From assembly GCA_902614375.1 (NCBI GenBank), contig CACMKZ010000007.1, forward strand, positions 22,334 to 86,333: 64,000 nt of DNA, given 5' to 3'. Origin of the DNA: an uncultured Alphaproteobacteria bacterium (GTDB lineage Bacteria; Pseudomonadota; Alphaproteobacteria; HIMB59; GCA-002718135). Under the pieces are notes generated by a model, which ran no database searches, was not told where the DNA came from, and saw only the letters and a list, made by a program, of their open reading frames with translations. The position numbers and the translations under genes were made by a program. Positions 10,161 to 19,333 of this stretch are shown here, piece after piece (the first letter of the stretch is position 1; each line of letters begins with the position of its first letter).

Positions 10161-11509
10161 TATTTTGTATCTTTAATGTCAAATGTTTTAACTTCAAGTT
10201 TTTTGTATTCATCTTCACTTAATTTTATAACATTTGTTTTGGATTTGGAAATAATTGAATCGATTACTTTCTGCTCAATAAGAGGAGCTCGAATTGTGTC
10301 TAATGATGATGGGTTTTTTTCAAAATATTCCATAATCTGCTTCTCTTGACCTGGATATTGACTGCTATATTCTAATATCCCTTTATTAATTTCTTCTTCA
10401 GAGACAACAACTTTCTCTTCTGAGGCGATTTGTTGCATTAATAAACCAAGTTTAACTCGTCTTTCTGAAATTTTTTTATATCTTTTTTTAAGATCTTCAT
10501 CTTTCAGTAATTTATCGTCTTCATCTAAATTTCCTTCTTTTTTTGCATGCTCTAAACGATGCCATATTTGATTAAAATCATCTTCCAAAACTCCATCAGG
10601 CAAATCAAATTTATAGCTTTTATCTAAATGATCCATTAATTCTTTTTTTTCTATTTGTTTAATACCTTGCTCGTATTGAGTTTTAATGTTGCTTACTAAG
10701 AAATCCTTAAGATCTTTTTCAGCTTTAAAACCATTCTTATCTAAAAAATCTTTTGTAAGTTCAAATTTAATTTTTTCTTCAATAGATATAATTTCAAAAT
10801 TAAATTTTGTTTTTTTAAATTTATCATCTTTGAGAATTTTAGATAAATTGAAGCTTAATTCAACTTTATCTCCAACTTTTACTTTTTTAGAAATCAATTC
10901 CTTATTTAAATTTGGAAGTATTCCATCATCAAAGTCTAAATCAATAGGAAAATTTTTTTGAGATTTTAAATATTCTGGAAGGTCTTCTTGAGTAGATTCA
11001 AAATTTACAATAACTTTATCAGTATTTTTAACTTGTCGTGAACTTTCAATTTTTTTGAAGTTTTTTTGTGAAGCAATAAAACTCTTAAACTGATCTTCCT
11101 CTGCTTTTTTGTCTAATTCAATTTCATATTTGTTTATTTTGAGATCTTTGAAATCTTTGAGTTTAATTTCAGGTTTTAAATCAAATTTTAAATTTATAGT
11201 TATTGGTTTACTTTTTTCATAGTTACTAAGCTCAACTTTTGGAGCTCTAAAAAGTGAAAATTTTTTTTCTTCAATTAATTTTTTTGTATTTATATCTATT
11301 ACTTTTTGAATAACTTCGTTTAAGACATTGTCTTCATATTTTTTTTTAACAATATTTAAAGGTGCTTTACCCTTTCTAAAGCCAGGTATGTTAACTGTTG
11401 GAAGTATTTGATTTATTTTATTGTCTACTTCAGTATCAATTTCTTCATATGGAATTTCCAATGAGTATTCTTTATAAAGTTTTGTAGATTTTAATTCTTT
11501 TGTATTCAT
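10160..11509 (-). CDS. tig: Trigger factor
   Basis: A ribosome-bound chaperone with peptidyl-prolyl isomerase fold, acting on nascent chains. The ribosome-docking signature [12 protein letters not shown] is near residue 43. A degenerate FKBP-like central domain follows, then a long helical C-terminal arm rich in lysine and glutamate. The length is 449 residues. It is the first gene of tig-clpP-clpX-lon and lies directly behind tRNA-Leu on the same strand. Confidence 0.94.
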   Translation of the reverse strand: MNTKELKSTKLYKEYSLEIPYEEIDTEVDNKINQILPTVNIPGFRKGKAPLNIVKKKYEDNVLNEVIQKVIDINTKKLIEEKKFSLFRAPKVELSNYEKSKPITINLKFDLKPEIKLKDFKDLKINKYEIELDKKAEEDQFKSFIASQKNFKKIESSRQVKNTDKVIVNFESTQEDLPEYLKSQKNFPIDLDFDDGILPNLNKELISKKVKVGDKVELSFNLSKILKDDKFKKTKFNFEIISIEEKIKFELTKDFLDKNGFKAEKDLKDFLVSNIKTQYEQGIKQIEKKELMDHLDKSYKFDLPDGVLEDDFNQIWHRLEHAKKEGNLDEDDKLLKDEDLKKRYKKISERRVKLGLLMQQIASEEKVVVSEEEINKGILEYSSQYPGQEKQIMEYFEKNPSSLDTIRAPLIEQKVIDSIISKSKTNVIKLSEDEYKKLEVKTFDIKDTK

Positions 11510-11525
11510 AACTTTTTAAACCTGA

Positions 11526-11610
11526 TGGTAGGCCGGAAAGGACTTGAACCTTCACACCTCGCGGCACTAGAACCTAAATCTAGCGTGTCTACCAATTCCA
11601 CCACCGGCCC
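11526..11610 (-). tRNA. tRNA-Leu (TAG)
   Basis: A minus-strand class II tRNA with acceptor GGGCCGG/CCGGCCT, the leucine-type D arm GTGGAATTGGTAGAC, anticodon loop ATTTAGG (anticodon TAG), a long variable arm (TGCCGCGAGGTGT) and an encoded CCA. It sits 17 nt upstream of tig. Confidence 0.95.
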
Positions 11611-11677
11611 CTTTTATTATTAGTCTTTTATGTACAATAAATTAAAAAACAATAGAGAAAATAAACTAAATAGAAAA

Positions 11678-11755
11678 TGGGGCGAACGATGGGATTCGAA
11701 CCCACGGCATCAGGCACCACAAGCCTGCGCTCTAACCAACTGAGCTACGCTCGCC
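11678..11755 (-). tRNA. tRNA-His (GTG)
   Basis: A minus-strand cloverleaf with acceptor GCGAGCG/CGTTCGC, anticodon loop TTGTGGT (anticodon GTG) and T loop TTCGAAT. The extra 5' G at position -1 faces discriminator C, as is diagnostic for histidine tRNAs. CCA is encoded. Confidence 0.96.
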
Positions 11756-11807
11756 ATATAACTTAATTAAAAGTTTAATTTTTATATTAAATCGCTATAT
11801 CAAAAAT

Positions 11808-12965
11808 ATGGAAGTTTCAAAAAGAATATTTAATCTCGAAACAGAAACTGCATTCTCTATTCTTGCTAAAGCTAATAATCTTGCTGCTAAAGGTAAAGAT
11901 ATTATTAATTTAGGAATAGGACAACCCGATTTTCCTACGCCAATAAATATTCAAGAAGCTGCAATTAAAGCTATTAAAGATGGTCATCATGGTTATACTC
12001 CATCAAATGGGATACTTGAATTACGAGAAGCAATTTCAGAATTAGTACTCAACAAATACAAAACAAATATTAAACCAGAAAATGTTTTAATAACGCCAGG
12101 AGGTAAGCCTGTAATTTTTATTTCAGCATTATTGTTAGGTAGTGAAGATAGAGAAATAATTTTTCCTGATCCAGGTTTTCCAATTTATAGATCTATGATT
12201 AAATACAGCGGTGCAAAAGCTATCCCATTACAACTTTCCGAAAAAGATAATTTCGAAATTAATACTGAACAATTAAAAGAATTAATTTCTGATAAAACAA
12301 GTTTAATAATAATAAATAATCCAAACAATCCAACAGGATCATATATGAATAAGAAAAAAATTACAGATCTTGTTAATTTACTAGAGCAGTACCCAAACGT
12401 CTCCATTTTAAGTGATGAAATTTACAGTAATATTATTTTTAATAATGAACAAATGCCATCATTATTAGAATATGAAAGTATAAGAGATAGATTAATAGTT
12501 CTTGAAGGATGGAGCAAAACATATTGTATGACTGGATGGAGATTAGGTTGGAGTATATGGCCAGACAATTTAATTGAACATGCTAACAAAATATGTGTCA
12601 ACTACAATTCCTGTGCTACCTCAATTTCGCAATATGCAGGATTAGAAGCAATAAAAGGTTCTCAGAAAGAAATAACAAAAATTGTTAGTGAATTTCAAAA
12701 AAGAAAAGAATACGTTTTCAATGAATTGAATAAATTAGAAAAAATTTCTTGTTTTGAACCAGGTGGTGCTTTTTATGCATTTCCCAATATTTCAAAAACT
12801 GGATTGAGTGGAAATAAATTTTCAGAAATCGCACTTGAAGAAAAAGGTGTTGCATTAGTTCCAGGCTCTAGCTTTGGAGATAATGCTGGAGAATTTGTTA
12901 GAATAAGTTTTGCTAATTCTCTAGAAAACATTAAAGAGGCAATTAATAGATTATCAACAATATGA
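11808..12965 (+). CDS. Class I/II pyridoxal-phosphate aminotransferase (aspartate-aminotransferase-like)
   Basis: A 385-residue fold-type I PLP enzyme. The motifs are LGIGQPDFPTP near the N-terminus, NNPNNPTGS, the cofactor aspartate in SDEIYSN, the Schiff-base lysine in EGWSKTYCMTGWRLGW, and the substrate arginine in FVRISFANS. The closest reading is the aspartate/aromatic transaminase branch, but the exact amino donor cannot be told from sequence. Its stop overlaps the glnB start (ATGA), so it may be co-translated with the nitrogen regulator and serve nitrogen distribution. Confidence 0.85.
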   Translation: MEVSKRIFNLETETAFSILAKANNLAAKGKDIINLGIGQPDFPTPINIQEAAIKAIKDGHHGYTPSNGILELREAISELVLNKYKTNIKPENVLITPGGKPVIFISALLLGSEDREIIFPDPGFPIYRSMIKYSGAKAIPLQLSEKDNFEINTEQLKELISDKTSLIIINNPNNPTGSYMNKKKITDLVNLLEQYPNVSILSDEIYSNIIFNNEQMPSLLEYESIRDRLIVLEGWSKTYCMTGWRLGWSIWPDNLIEHANKICVNYNSCATSISQYAGLEAIKGSQKEITKIVSEFQKRKEYVFNELNKLEKISCFEPGGAFYAFPNISKTGLSGNKFSEIALEEKGVALVPGSSFGDNAGEFVRISFANSLENIKEAINRLSTI

Positions 12966-13303
12966 AAAAAATAGAAGCAATCATTAAACCATTTAAACTT
13001 TCTCAAGTTAAAGAAGCTTTACATGAACTTGGAATATCCGGGATGACATTAGTGGATGTAAAAGGTTTCGGTAGACAAAGAGGGTCAACTGGTGGAATTG
13101 ATCCTAATGATGGATATGATGATGAATTTTTAGCAAAAATGAAACTTGAAGTAATCGTTGACGACAATCAAGTAGATGACGTTATTGAGTCAATAAAAAC
13201 TAGCGCTTATTCAGGAAAAATCGGCGATGGTAAGATTTTTGTATCGAATATTGAGCAGGTAATTAGAATAAGGACAGGTGAAAAAGACAGTGATGCTGTC
13301 TAA
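12962..13303 (+). CDS. glnB: Nitrogen regulatory protein PII, divergent T-loop
   Basis: A 113-residue trimeric signal protein that binds ATP/ADP and 2-oxoglutarate. The ends match the family closely (MKKIEAIIKPFKL, VDVKGFGRQRG, GKIGDGKIFV, VIRIRTGE). The T-loop does not: residues 41-59 read GSTGGIDPNDGYDDEFLAK in place of the usual GHTELYRGAEYVVDFLPK, with one extra residue. A tyrosine at 52 lines up with the uridylylation site Tyr51, but Tyr46 and the surrounding acidic pattern differ. It overlaps the aminotransferase stop and sits just upstream of the riboswitch-glnA unit. It could be named glnB or glnK; glnA linkage favours glnB. Confidence 0.92.
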   Translation: MKKIEAIIKPFKLSQVKEALHELGISGMTLVDVKGFGRQRGSTGGIDPNDGYDDEFLAKMKLEVIVDDNQVDDVIESIKTSAYSGKIGDGKIFVSNIEQVIRIRTGEKDSDAV

Positions 13304-13343
13304 TTTTTCTTTACTTTTATATAAAACCTAGTAATTAACCAAT

Positions 13344-13397
13344 AATCGTTCAACTCTTTTAGAGTCGGAAGTAGGCATTGTGCCGAAGGAACGCATG
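13344..13397 (+). promoter_or_regulatory. Glutamine riboswitch (glnA RNA motif), copy 1
   Basis: The closing stem is CGTTC (13347-13351) with GAACG (13389-13393). A second hairpin pairs ACTCT (13353-13357) with AGAGT (13361-13365), and a third pairs GGCA (13374-13377) with TGCC (13381-13384). The conserved junction bases CGGAAGTAGG and GAAGGAACGC are present. This three-way junction and its invariant bases match the glnA RNA class known to bind L-glutamine. It lies in the glnB-glnA gap. Confidence 0.88.
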
Positions 13398-13408
13398 CAA
13401 AAGTTATA

Positions 13409-13466
13409 AATCGTTCAACCTATTTTATATAGGTCGGAAGTAAGCAATAAGCTGAAGGAACGCGCA
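13409..13466 (+). promoter_or_regulatory. Glutamine riboswitch (glnA RNA motif), copy 2
   Basis: This is a second aptamer of the same architecture, 60-70 nt after the first. The closing stem is CGTTC (13412-13416) with GAACG (13458-13462). The second hairpin pairs ACCTAT (13418-13423) with ATAGGT (13429-13434), and a short third pairs AGC (13443-13445) with GCT (13451-13453). The junction bases CGGAAGTAAG and GAAGGAACGC are kept, while the stem sequences differ from copy 1 with pairing preserved. That is covariation within one leader. Confidence 0.88.
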
Positions 13467-13500
13467 TCAAAAGCAGATTTCATAACTAGAGCATGATTTA

Positions 13501-13530
13501 ACCGGGTAACGCTGGATAGCATACCCTTTT
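13501..13530 (+). terminator. Hairpin with short T-run in glnA leader (possible riboswitch expression platform)
   Basis: GGGTA (13504-13508) pairs with TACCC (13522-13526), and an inner GCT (13511-13513) pairs with AGC (13518-13520). TTTT follows directly. It sits between the tandem aptamers and the glnA AAGGAG site (13539-13544). Four T residues make a weak intrinsic terminator, so it may be a regulated attenuator or only a structural element. Confidence 0.5.
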
Positions 13531-13550
13531 GTTGAAGTAAGGAGATAGAT

Positions 13551-14981
13551 ATGAAATTAAAAAGCTCGACTCCAAAAGATTTAATGTCTGAGATTAAAGA
13601 TATGGACATTAAGATGGTTGATATGCGCTTTACTGATATACCAGGAACAACTCAACATTTTACAATACCAATTAAATTTTTAGACGAAGATATATTTTCT
13701 GACGGACTTGGTTTTGATGGATCTTCAGTAAGAGGTTTCCAAGAAATTCAAGACAGTGATATGATTGTTTTGCCAGATGCAACAACAGCCTATATTGATC
13801 CATTTTTTTCAGAAAAAACTTTGGCATTACACTGTAATATTAAAGATCCTGTAACTTTGGTTGACTATAGTCGTGACCCAAGAAATATTGCTAAAAAAGC
13901 TGAAGCCTATTTGAAATCATCTGGTATCGGTGACACAGCATTTTTTGGACCAGAAGCAGAATTTTTTGTGTTTAATAACGTTCAGTTTGACTCTGGATCA
14001 AATTTTGCATTTCATGAAGTTGATTCTGTTGAAGGTACTTGGAATAGTGGTGCTGATGAAAATCCAAACTTAGGTCATAAGCCTAGACATAAAGAAGGTT
14101 ATTTTCCTTTACCGCCAGTTGATACACTTCAAGATGTAAGAACTGAAATGGTAATGACAATGCAAGATATTGGTCTTACAGTTGAAGCACATCACCATGA
14201 AGTTGCAACAGGTGGACAATGTGAAATTGATTTAGAATTTTCGCCTTTACTAAAAATGGCTGATGATATGATGAAATATAAGTACGTTGTTAAAAATGTT
14301 GCTAGACAACATGGGATGACAGCTACATTTATGCCTAAACCTTTGTTCGAAGATAATGGTTCAGGTATGCACGTTCATCAAAGTGTTTGGAAAGACGGTG
14401 ACACATTAATGTATAAAGAGGGTAACTATGCTAACCTAAGTGATTTAGCTCTAAATTATATTGGCGGTATACTTAAACATGCACCTGCTCTTTTAGCTTT
14501 TTGTGCTCCTACTACTAATTCTTATAAAAGATTGGTCCCAGGCTTTGAGGCTCCGGTGAACATTGTTTACTCTCAAAGAAATAGAACTGCATCTGTTAGA
14601 ATTCCTGCTTATTCTCAAAGCCCTAAAGCAAAAAGAATGGAATTTAGATGTCCAGATCCAAGTGCAAATCCATACTTAGCATTCTCAGCAATGTTAATGG
14701 CAGGATTAGATGGAATTAAAAATAAAATTAATCCTGGTGATCCAACAGATATAAATCTCTATGCTGCTAGCGATGAAGTTTTGTCTAAAATTCAATCTAC
14801 GCCTGGATCTTTAGCTGAATCTCTTGAAGCTCTTGAAAAAGATCATGCATTTTTATTAGAGGGTGATGTATTCACCAAAGATGTAATTGAGACTTATATT
14901 GGCTATAAAAAAGAGAGTGAGGTTGACCCTATTAATATTAGACCTCATCCACACGAGTTTAAACTATACTACGACGTGTAG
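13551..14981 (+). CDS. glnA: Glutamine synthetase, type I
   Basis: This enzyme makes glutamine from glutamate, ammonia and ATP as a dodecamer in the cytoplasm. The 476-residue protein has [11 protein letters not shown], the metal-site [25 protein letters not shown] and the ammonia-site loop [11 protein letters not shown]. The start has AAGGAG 6 nt upstream. The usual adenylylation site NLYDLP reads NLYAAS: the tyrosine (residue 404) stays but the DLPPEE flank is lost, which suggests weakened GlnE control. Expression is probably set by the tandem glutamine aptamers in its leader, and a strong terminator follows. Confidence 0.97.
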   Translation: MKLKSSTPKDLMSEIKDMDIKMVDMRFTDIPGTTQHFTIPIKFLDEDIFSDGLGFDGSSVRGFQEIQDSDMIVLPDATTAYIDPFFSEKTLALHCNIKDPVTLVDYSRDPRNIAKKAEAYLKSSGIGDTAFFGPEAEFFVFNNVQFDSGSNFAFHEVDSVEGTWNSGADENPNLGHKPRHKEGYFPLPPVDTLQDVRTEMVMTMQDIGLTVEAHHHEVATGGQCEIDLEFSPLLKMADDMMKYKYVVKNVARQHGMTATFMPKPLFEDNGSGMHVHQSVWKDGDTLMYKEGNYANLSDLALNYIGGILKHAPALLAFCAPTTNSYKRLVPGFEAPVNIVYSQRNRTASVRIPAYSQSPKAKRMEFRCPDPSANPYLAFSAMLMAGLDGIKNKINPGDPTDINLYAASDEVLSKIQSTPGSLAESLEALEKDHAFLLEGDVFTKDVIETYIGYKKESEVDPINIRPHPHEFKLYYDV

Positions 14982-15004
14982 AACTATACTTGTCTCTATA
15001 AAGA

Positions 15005-15030
15005 AAACCGCCTTAGGGCGGTTTTTTTTA
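15005..15030 (+). terminator. Intrinsic terminator after glnA
   Basis: AAACCGCC (15005-15012) and GGCGGTTT (15017-15024) form a GC-rich stem with a TTAG loop and run into eight T residues. It is placed 24 nt after the glnA stop. It is one of the few textbook terminators in the window. Confidence 0.93.
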
Positions 15031-15065
15031 TGTTTTTAGAACAACACTTTTGATAAGAAATATTT

Positions 15066-17000
15066 GTGGCTAAAAAATCTACTTATAATGCCAAAGATAT
15101 TGAAGTACTTGAGGGTCTTGAGCCAGTTCGTAAAAGACCGGGTATGTATATTGGAAGCACAAATCAAGATGGTCTTCATCATTTAGTTAACGAAGTACTA
15201 GATAATAGTATAGATGAAGTTTTAGCTGGTCACGCGACCGATATAAGTTTTCAATATAAAAAAGATGGTTCAATAAAAATAAAAGATAATGGAAGAGGTA
15301 TTCCTATTGATTTTCATCCAAAATATAAAAATAAAAGAGCACTTGAAGTAGTTTTAACTACACTTCACGCAGGTGGTAAATTTAACAGTAATGCTTACAA
15401 AACTTCTGGTGGATTACACGGGGTTGGGATTTCTGTTGTAAATGCATTAAGTTCTTTATTACAAGTTCAGGTATTCAAAGATGGAAAAGTCTATAGACAA
15501 GATTACTCAAAAGGAAAGGTTAAGACAAAAATAAAAATTGAAAAATGTAGCAAAAAATTAAAAGGTACAGAAATTTCTTTTATTCCAGATGAAAGTATAT
15601 TTGAAGAAACACAATTTGTTGCAAAAAAATTATATAATTTTATAAATATGAAATCAGTATTAGTTGGAGGCACAACTATCAACTTTGAAATTGATAAAGA
15701 ATTAATAAAAGATAAAACCCCTAACAAAAAAAGTTTTTTTTATAAAAAAGGAATTGAAGATTATTTTCAATTAGAATACGCAAGTAATTCTAAATTATTT
15801 GAAAAAAATTTTTTATTAAAATCAAAAATTAAAGATAATGAAAATTTTGAAACTTTAATTTCATTTAATACAAATGAAAATTCAAGTTTAATGTCATATT
15901 GTAACACTATTGAAACACCAGATGGCGGCTCTCATGAAAATGGTATTCGTAATGGGATTCTAAAAGCTATAAAACTTTATGGCCAAAAAAATCAATTCTC
16001 AAAAATCAGTAATATCAATCACAGTGATATTTTTGATTACTCTAACGTTATTATTTCTATCTTTATAAATGATCCAAGTTTTGAAGGTCAAACTAAAAAG
16101 AGAATAATAATGCCAAATTTACAAAAAGAAATTGAAACAAAAACACAACAAGAATTTTTATTATGGTTAAATGCTAATAAGAAAAATTCAAAAATACTTT
16201 TAGATAATTTAATTGAAAGAGCTCTTCAAAGAACTGATTTATCAAAAATTAAAGAGTTAGATAGAAAAAGTATTAAAGAAAGAAATCGTCTTCCAGGTAA
16301 ACTAGTAGATTGTTCGAGTAAATCAATAAAAGATTCTGAAATATTTATTGTTGAAGGCGACAGTGCTGGAGGTTCTGCTAAGCAAGCAAGAAATAGAGAA
16401 TTTCAAGCAATACTTCCCTTAAGGGGGAAAATATTAAATGTTTATAATGTTGGGCTATCTAAAATTGCTGATAACAATGAAATACAAAATCTTATTCAAT
16501 CTTTAGGTTGTGGTATTGGAAAAAACTTTGAAATTTCAAAACTTCGATATGAGAAAATAATTTTAATGACTGATGCGGACGTAGATGGTTCACATATTGC
16601 AACTCTACTTATTACTTTTTTTTATAAATATATGAAAAGTTTAATTGATGAAAATAAACTATATCTAGCAATGCCTCCTTTATTTAAAATTTATAACAAA
16701 AATAAATCTTTTTACGCATATGATGAAAAAGAGAAAGATAAATTAATTGAAAAAGAATTTAAGTCTGACAATTATAACATTACAAGATTTAAAGGTTTGG
16801 GTGAAATGCCAGCTGATCAATTAAAAGAGACTACAATGGATCAAAACAAAAGGAATCTAATATTGATTAACTCTGAAAAAGCTAAAAAAGATATGAAGAA
16901 TACCCAAAGTTTATTCGAAACCTTAATGGGAAAACAAGCAGAGTTACGTTTTAAATTTATTCAAAATAATGCTAACTTCATTAAAAATTTAGACGTCTAA
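15066..17000 (+). CDS. parE: DNA topoisomerase IV subunit B
   Basis: This is the ATPase half of a type IIA topoisomerase that decatenates chromosomes. The 644-residue protein shows the GHKL ATP-site motifs DNSIDEVLAGHA, DNGRGIPIDFHP and GGLHGVG, the TOPRIM motifs EGDSAGGSAKQARNREFQA and TDADVDGSHI, and a C-terminal KGLGEMPADQL. The start is GTG. The early KDIEVLEGLEPVRKRPGMYIG and the short length fit ParE rather than full GyrB (about 800 residues), though the two families are close. Confidence 0.88.
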   Translation: MAKKSTYNAKDIEVLEGLEPVRKRPGMYIGSTNQDGLHHLVNEVLDNSIDEVLAGHATDISFQYKKDGSIKIKDNGRGIPIDFHPKYKNKRALEVVLTTLHAGGKFNSNAYKTSGGLHGVGISVVNALSSLLQVQVFKDGKVYRQDYSKGKVKTKIKIEKCSKKLKGTEISFIPDESIFEETQFVAKKLYNFINMKSVLVGGTTINFEIDKELIKDKTPNKKSFFYKKGIEDYFQLEYASNSKLFEKNFLLKSKIKDNENFETLISFNTNENSSLMSYCNTIETPDGGSHENGIRNGILKAIKLYGQKNQFSKISNINHSDIFDYSNVIISIFINDPSFEGQTKKRIIMPNLQKEIETKTQQEFLLWLNANKKNSKILLDNLIERALQRTDLSKIKELDRKSIKERNRLPGKLVDCSSKSIKDSEIFIVEGDSAGGSAKQARNREFQAILPLRGKILNVYNVGLSKIADNNEIQNLIQSLGCGIGKNFEISKLRYEKIILMTDADVDGSHIATLLITFFYKYMKSLIDENKLYLAMPPLFKIYNKNKSFYAYDEKEKDKLIEKEFKSDNYNITRFKGLGEMPADQLKETTMDQNKRNLILINSEKAKKDMKNTQSLFETLMGKQAELRFKFIQNNANFIKNLDV

Positions 17001-17003
17001 TTT

Positions 17004-18485
17004 ATGAAAAAATATTTTTTGGTAATAGATCAAGGAACAACAAGTTCAAGAATTGTACTGTATAATAAAAAATTTGAAATATTCGATATTGTCCAAAAAG
17101 AATTTAAACAATATTTTCCCAATGAAGGATGGGTAGAACATAATGCAACAGAAATTTGGGATGATGTTAGAAATTTAATTTCAAAAATATTAAGAAAAAA
17201 TAAGTTAAATTCAAAAAATATAATTTCAATTGGAATTACCAATCAAAGAGAAACAACAGTTTTGTGGAATAAGAAAACTGGGAAACCAGTTTACAGAGCA
17301 ATAGTCTGGCAAGATAGAAGAACAGCTAATCTTTGTGAAAATTTAAAAAGAAAAGGGATTGATAAAAAAATTCAAAAAATAACTGGTCTTGAGCTTGATC
17401 CATATTTTTCAGCTACTAAAATTAAATGGATTATTGATAATGTTAAGGAAGTAAATAAGAATTTAAAAAATAATAATTTACTTTTTGGAACAATAGACAC
17501 CTGGCTATTATGGAAATTAACCAAAGGAAAATCTCACATAACAGATATATCAAATGCCTCAAGAACCATGATTTTTGATTCTCAAAAAGAGCAGTGGTCT
17601 GACAAAATTTTAAAAATATTTAATATTCCAAAAAATATCTTACCAACTGTAGTTGAAAATGCATATGATTTTGGCTCTACTAAATTATTTGGTGATTCAA
17701 TACCAATTGGAGGCATGGCTGGAGACCAACAGTCAGCAACAATTGGTCAAGCTTGTTTTAAAAAAGGGCAATCAAAAAGTACATATGGTACAGGCTGTTT
17801 TCTTCTTATGAATATTGGAGAAAAATTTAAATTATCTAAAAATAGATTACTAACAACTGTTGCTTTTAAAATAAATGGTAAAAAAATGTTTTGCTATGAA
17901 GGCAGTATTTTTGTAGCAGGCTCTGCCATACAATGGCTTCGCGATAATTTAAAATTTATAAAAGATTCTAGTGAAACTGATAAATTGTATAAAAAAGCTA
18001 ATAAAGATGAAAGTTTATTTTTTGTCCCAGCCTTAACTGGACTTGGCGCCCCATATTGGAACCCTAATGCAAGAGGAACATTTTTTGGCATCACTAGAAA
18101 TACGTCTAAAGAAGATATCATCAAAGCAACTTTGGACAGCCTATCTTTTCAAACTTATGAATTAATTGAGTGTATGGAAAAAGATTCTAAGACAAAGATT
18201 AGTGAAATAAGAGTTGATGGAGGTATGGTTAAAAATAATAGCTTTCTACAAAGTTTAGCAAATATTTCTCAAATTAAAATTTTTAGACCAAGTAATGTTG
18301 AGACTACTTCACTTGGCGCAGCATATCTTGCAGCAATTCAATCTGGATATTTAAAAAATACAAGCCAAATAAGTAAACTTTGGAAAAAAGATAAAACAGT
18401 AAAAGCAAATATTAACAAATCCATTTCAACTTCTAGTATTAGTAAGTGGAAATCAATTATAAAAGTAGTCAATAATTTTTATTAA
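17004..18485 (+). CDS. glpK: Glycerol kinase
   Basis: Phosphorylates glycerol to glycerol 3-phosphate in the cytoplasm. FGGY-family signatures are present: the N-terminal phosphate loop DQGTTSSR, GWVEHNATEIW, GIGITNQRET-like GITNQRETTVLW, and the C-terminal DGGMVKNNSFLQ with TTSLGAAYLA. The length of 493 residues is typical. It begins 4 nt after parE, so it may be read through from it. Its 3' end overlaps the convergent amidotransferase gene by 17 nt. No glycerol facilitator or glycerol-3-phosphate dehydrogenase is in view. Confidence 0.96.
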   Translation: MKKYFLVIDQGTTSSRIVLYNKKFEIFDIVQKEFKQYFPNEGWVEHNATEIWDDVRNLISKILRKNKLNSKNIISIGITNQRETTVLWNKKTGKPVYRAIVWQDRRTANLCENLKRKGIDKKIQKITGLELDPYFSATKIKWIIDNVKEVNKNLKNNNLLFGTIDTWLLWKLTKGKSHITDISNASRTMIFDSQKEQWSDKILKIFNIPKNILPTVVENAYDFGSTKLFGDSIPIGGMAGDQQSATIGQACFKKGQSKSTYGTGCFLLMNIGEKFKLSKNRLLTTVAFKINGKKMFCYEGSIFVAGSAIQWLRDNLKFIKDSSETDKLYKKANKDESLFFVPALTGLGAPYWNPNARGTFFGITRNTSKEDIIKATLDSLSFQTYELIECMEKDSKTKISEIRVDGGMVKNNSFLQSLANISQIKIFRPSNVETTSLGAAYLAAIQSGYLKNTSQISKLWKKDKTVKANINKSISTSSISKWKSIIKVVNNFY

Positions 18486-19290
18486 GATTTAACCAATTTG
18501 AAAGTTCTAAAGAATGGATTTCTTCATCGACTACATCATCATATATATGTAATTCTTTTTTCTCAAGATTATCAGGGTTTTGTAAAATCATTTTTTCATT
18601 TTCAAATTCTGATAAATTTTCATATACTTTTTGTTCCAACAAAATATCTTTTCTCATTTCCATAAGTCCGGCCATCCATTTTGAATTAAATTCTGGATGG
18701 TATTGCACTGCCCAAACACTTGATTGATTTACTTCAAAGCTTATAGATTGGAATTGACTGATCTTATTTGAGGCTAGTACCTTAGTTTCTTTTGGAAGCT
18801 TTTCTGCTTCATCATAATGCCAACATAGTGCATTAAATGATTTTTTTTTGTTTTTATACATGGGATGAATTTCACCATCTTGATTTAATGTAATTTTTTT
18901 AGCTAAAACTGCTTCAAGGCCATTTGGATTTTTTCTTACTTTACCTCCTGCGGCAGTTACTAAAACCTGAAGCCCCCAACAACTACCAAATATTTTATTT
19001 TTTTTTTTAAATAATTCTTTAGCTAAATCTATTTGATTAGTTATAGATTTTGTCATGTTATATATATTAAGTAAGCTTCCTGTCCAAGCAATCGCTTCGA
19101 AATCGTCAAGACTTATGCCCAAAGGAAGATAATTATTATGAACAGCAGGATGAATTGTTGTAATATTGGTACTTGAACTAGAATATTTTTTTAAAATTTT
19201 TTCATATACTTGAAATTGAGTATCCATACCCAATTTTGTATATCGATCAGAAGCTTCTTTTTCATTTCCATCGACTAATAATATGTTCAT
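18469..19290 (-). CDS. Class I glutamine amidotransferase domain protein
   Basis: A stand-alone class I amidotransferase of 273 residues. The nucleophile cysteine lies in FGSCWGLQ and the histidine-glutamate pair in AVQYHPEFN, so the triad is complete. Such proteins release ammonia from glutamine or hydrolyse gamma-glutamyl compounds (for example GMP-synthase-like or gamma-glutamyl-polyamine hydrolase-like). The acceptor reaction cannot be assigned. The last 45 residues are acidic and not part of the core fold. It is a single gene facing glpK, with which it overlaps 17 nt tail to tail. Confidence 0.8.
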   Translation of the reverse strand: MNILLVDGNEKEASDRYTKLGMDTQFQVYEKILKKYSSSSTNITTIHPAVHNNYLPLGISLDDFEAIAWTGSLLNIYNMTKSITNQIDLAKELFKKKNKIFGSCWGLQVLVTAAGGKVRKNPNGLEAVLAKKITLNQDGEIHPMYKNKKKSFNALCWHYDEAEKLPKETKVLASNKISQFQSISFEVNQSSVWAVQYHPEFNSKWMAGLMEMRKDILLEQKVYENLSEFENEKMILQNPDNLEKKELHIYDDVVDEEIHSLELSNWLNLNKNY

Positions 19291-19333
19291 ATTTATCTTT
19301 ATTTTTCATCTATCATGAAATAAGTAAAACTTC

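Noticed and set aside
13344..13466. Tandem element read as a glycine riboswitch, which is also often tandem
   Set aside because: The conserved bases (CGGAAGTAGG, GAAGGAACGC) and the single closing stem per copy fit the glnA RNA class, and the downstream gene is glnA.
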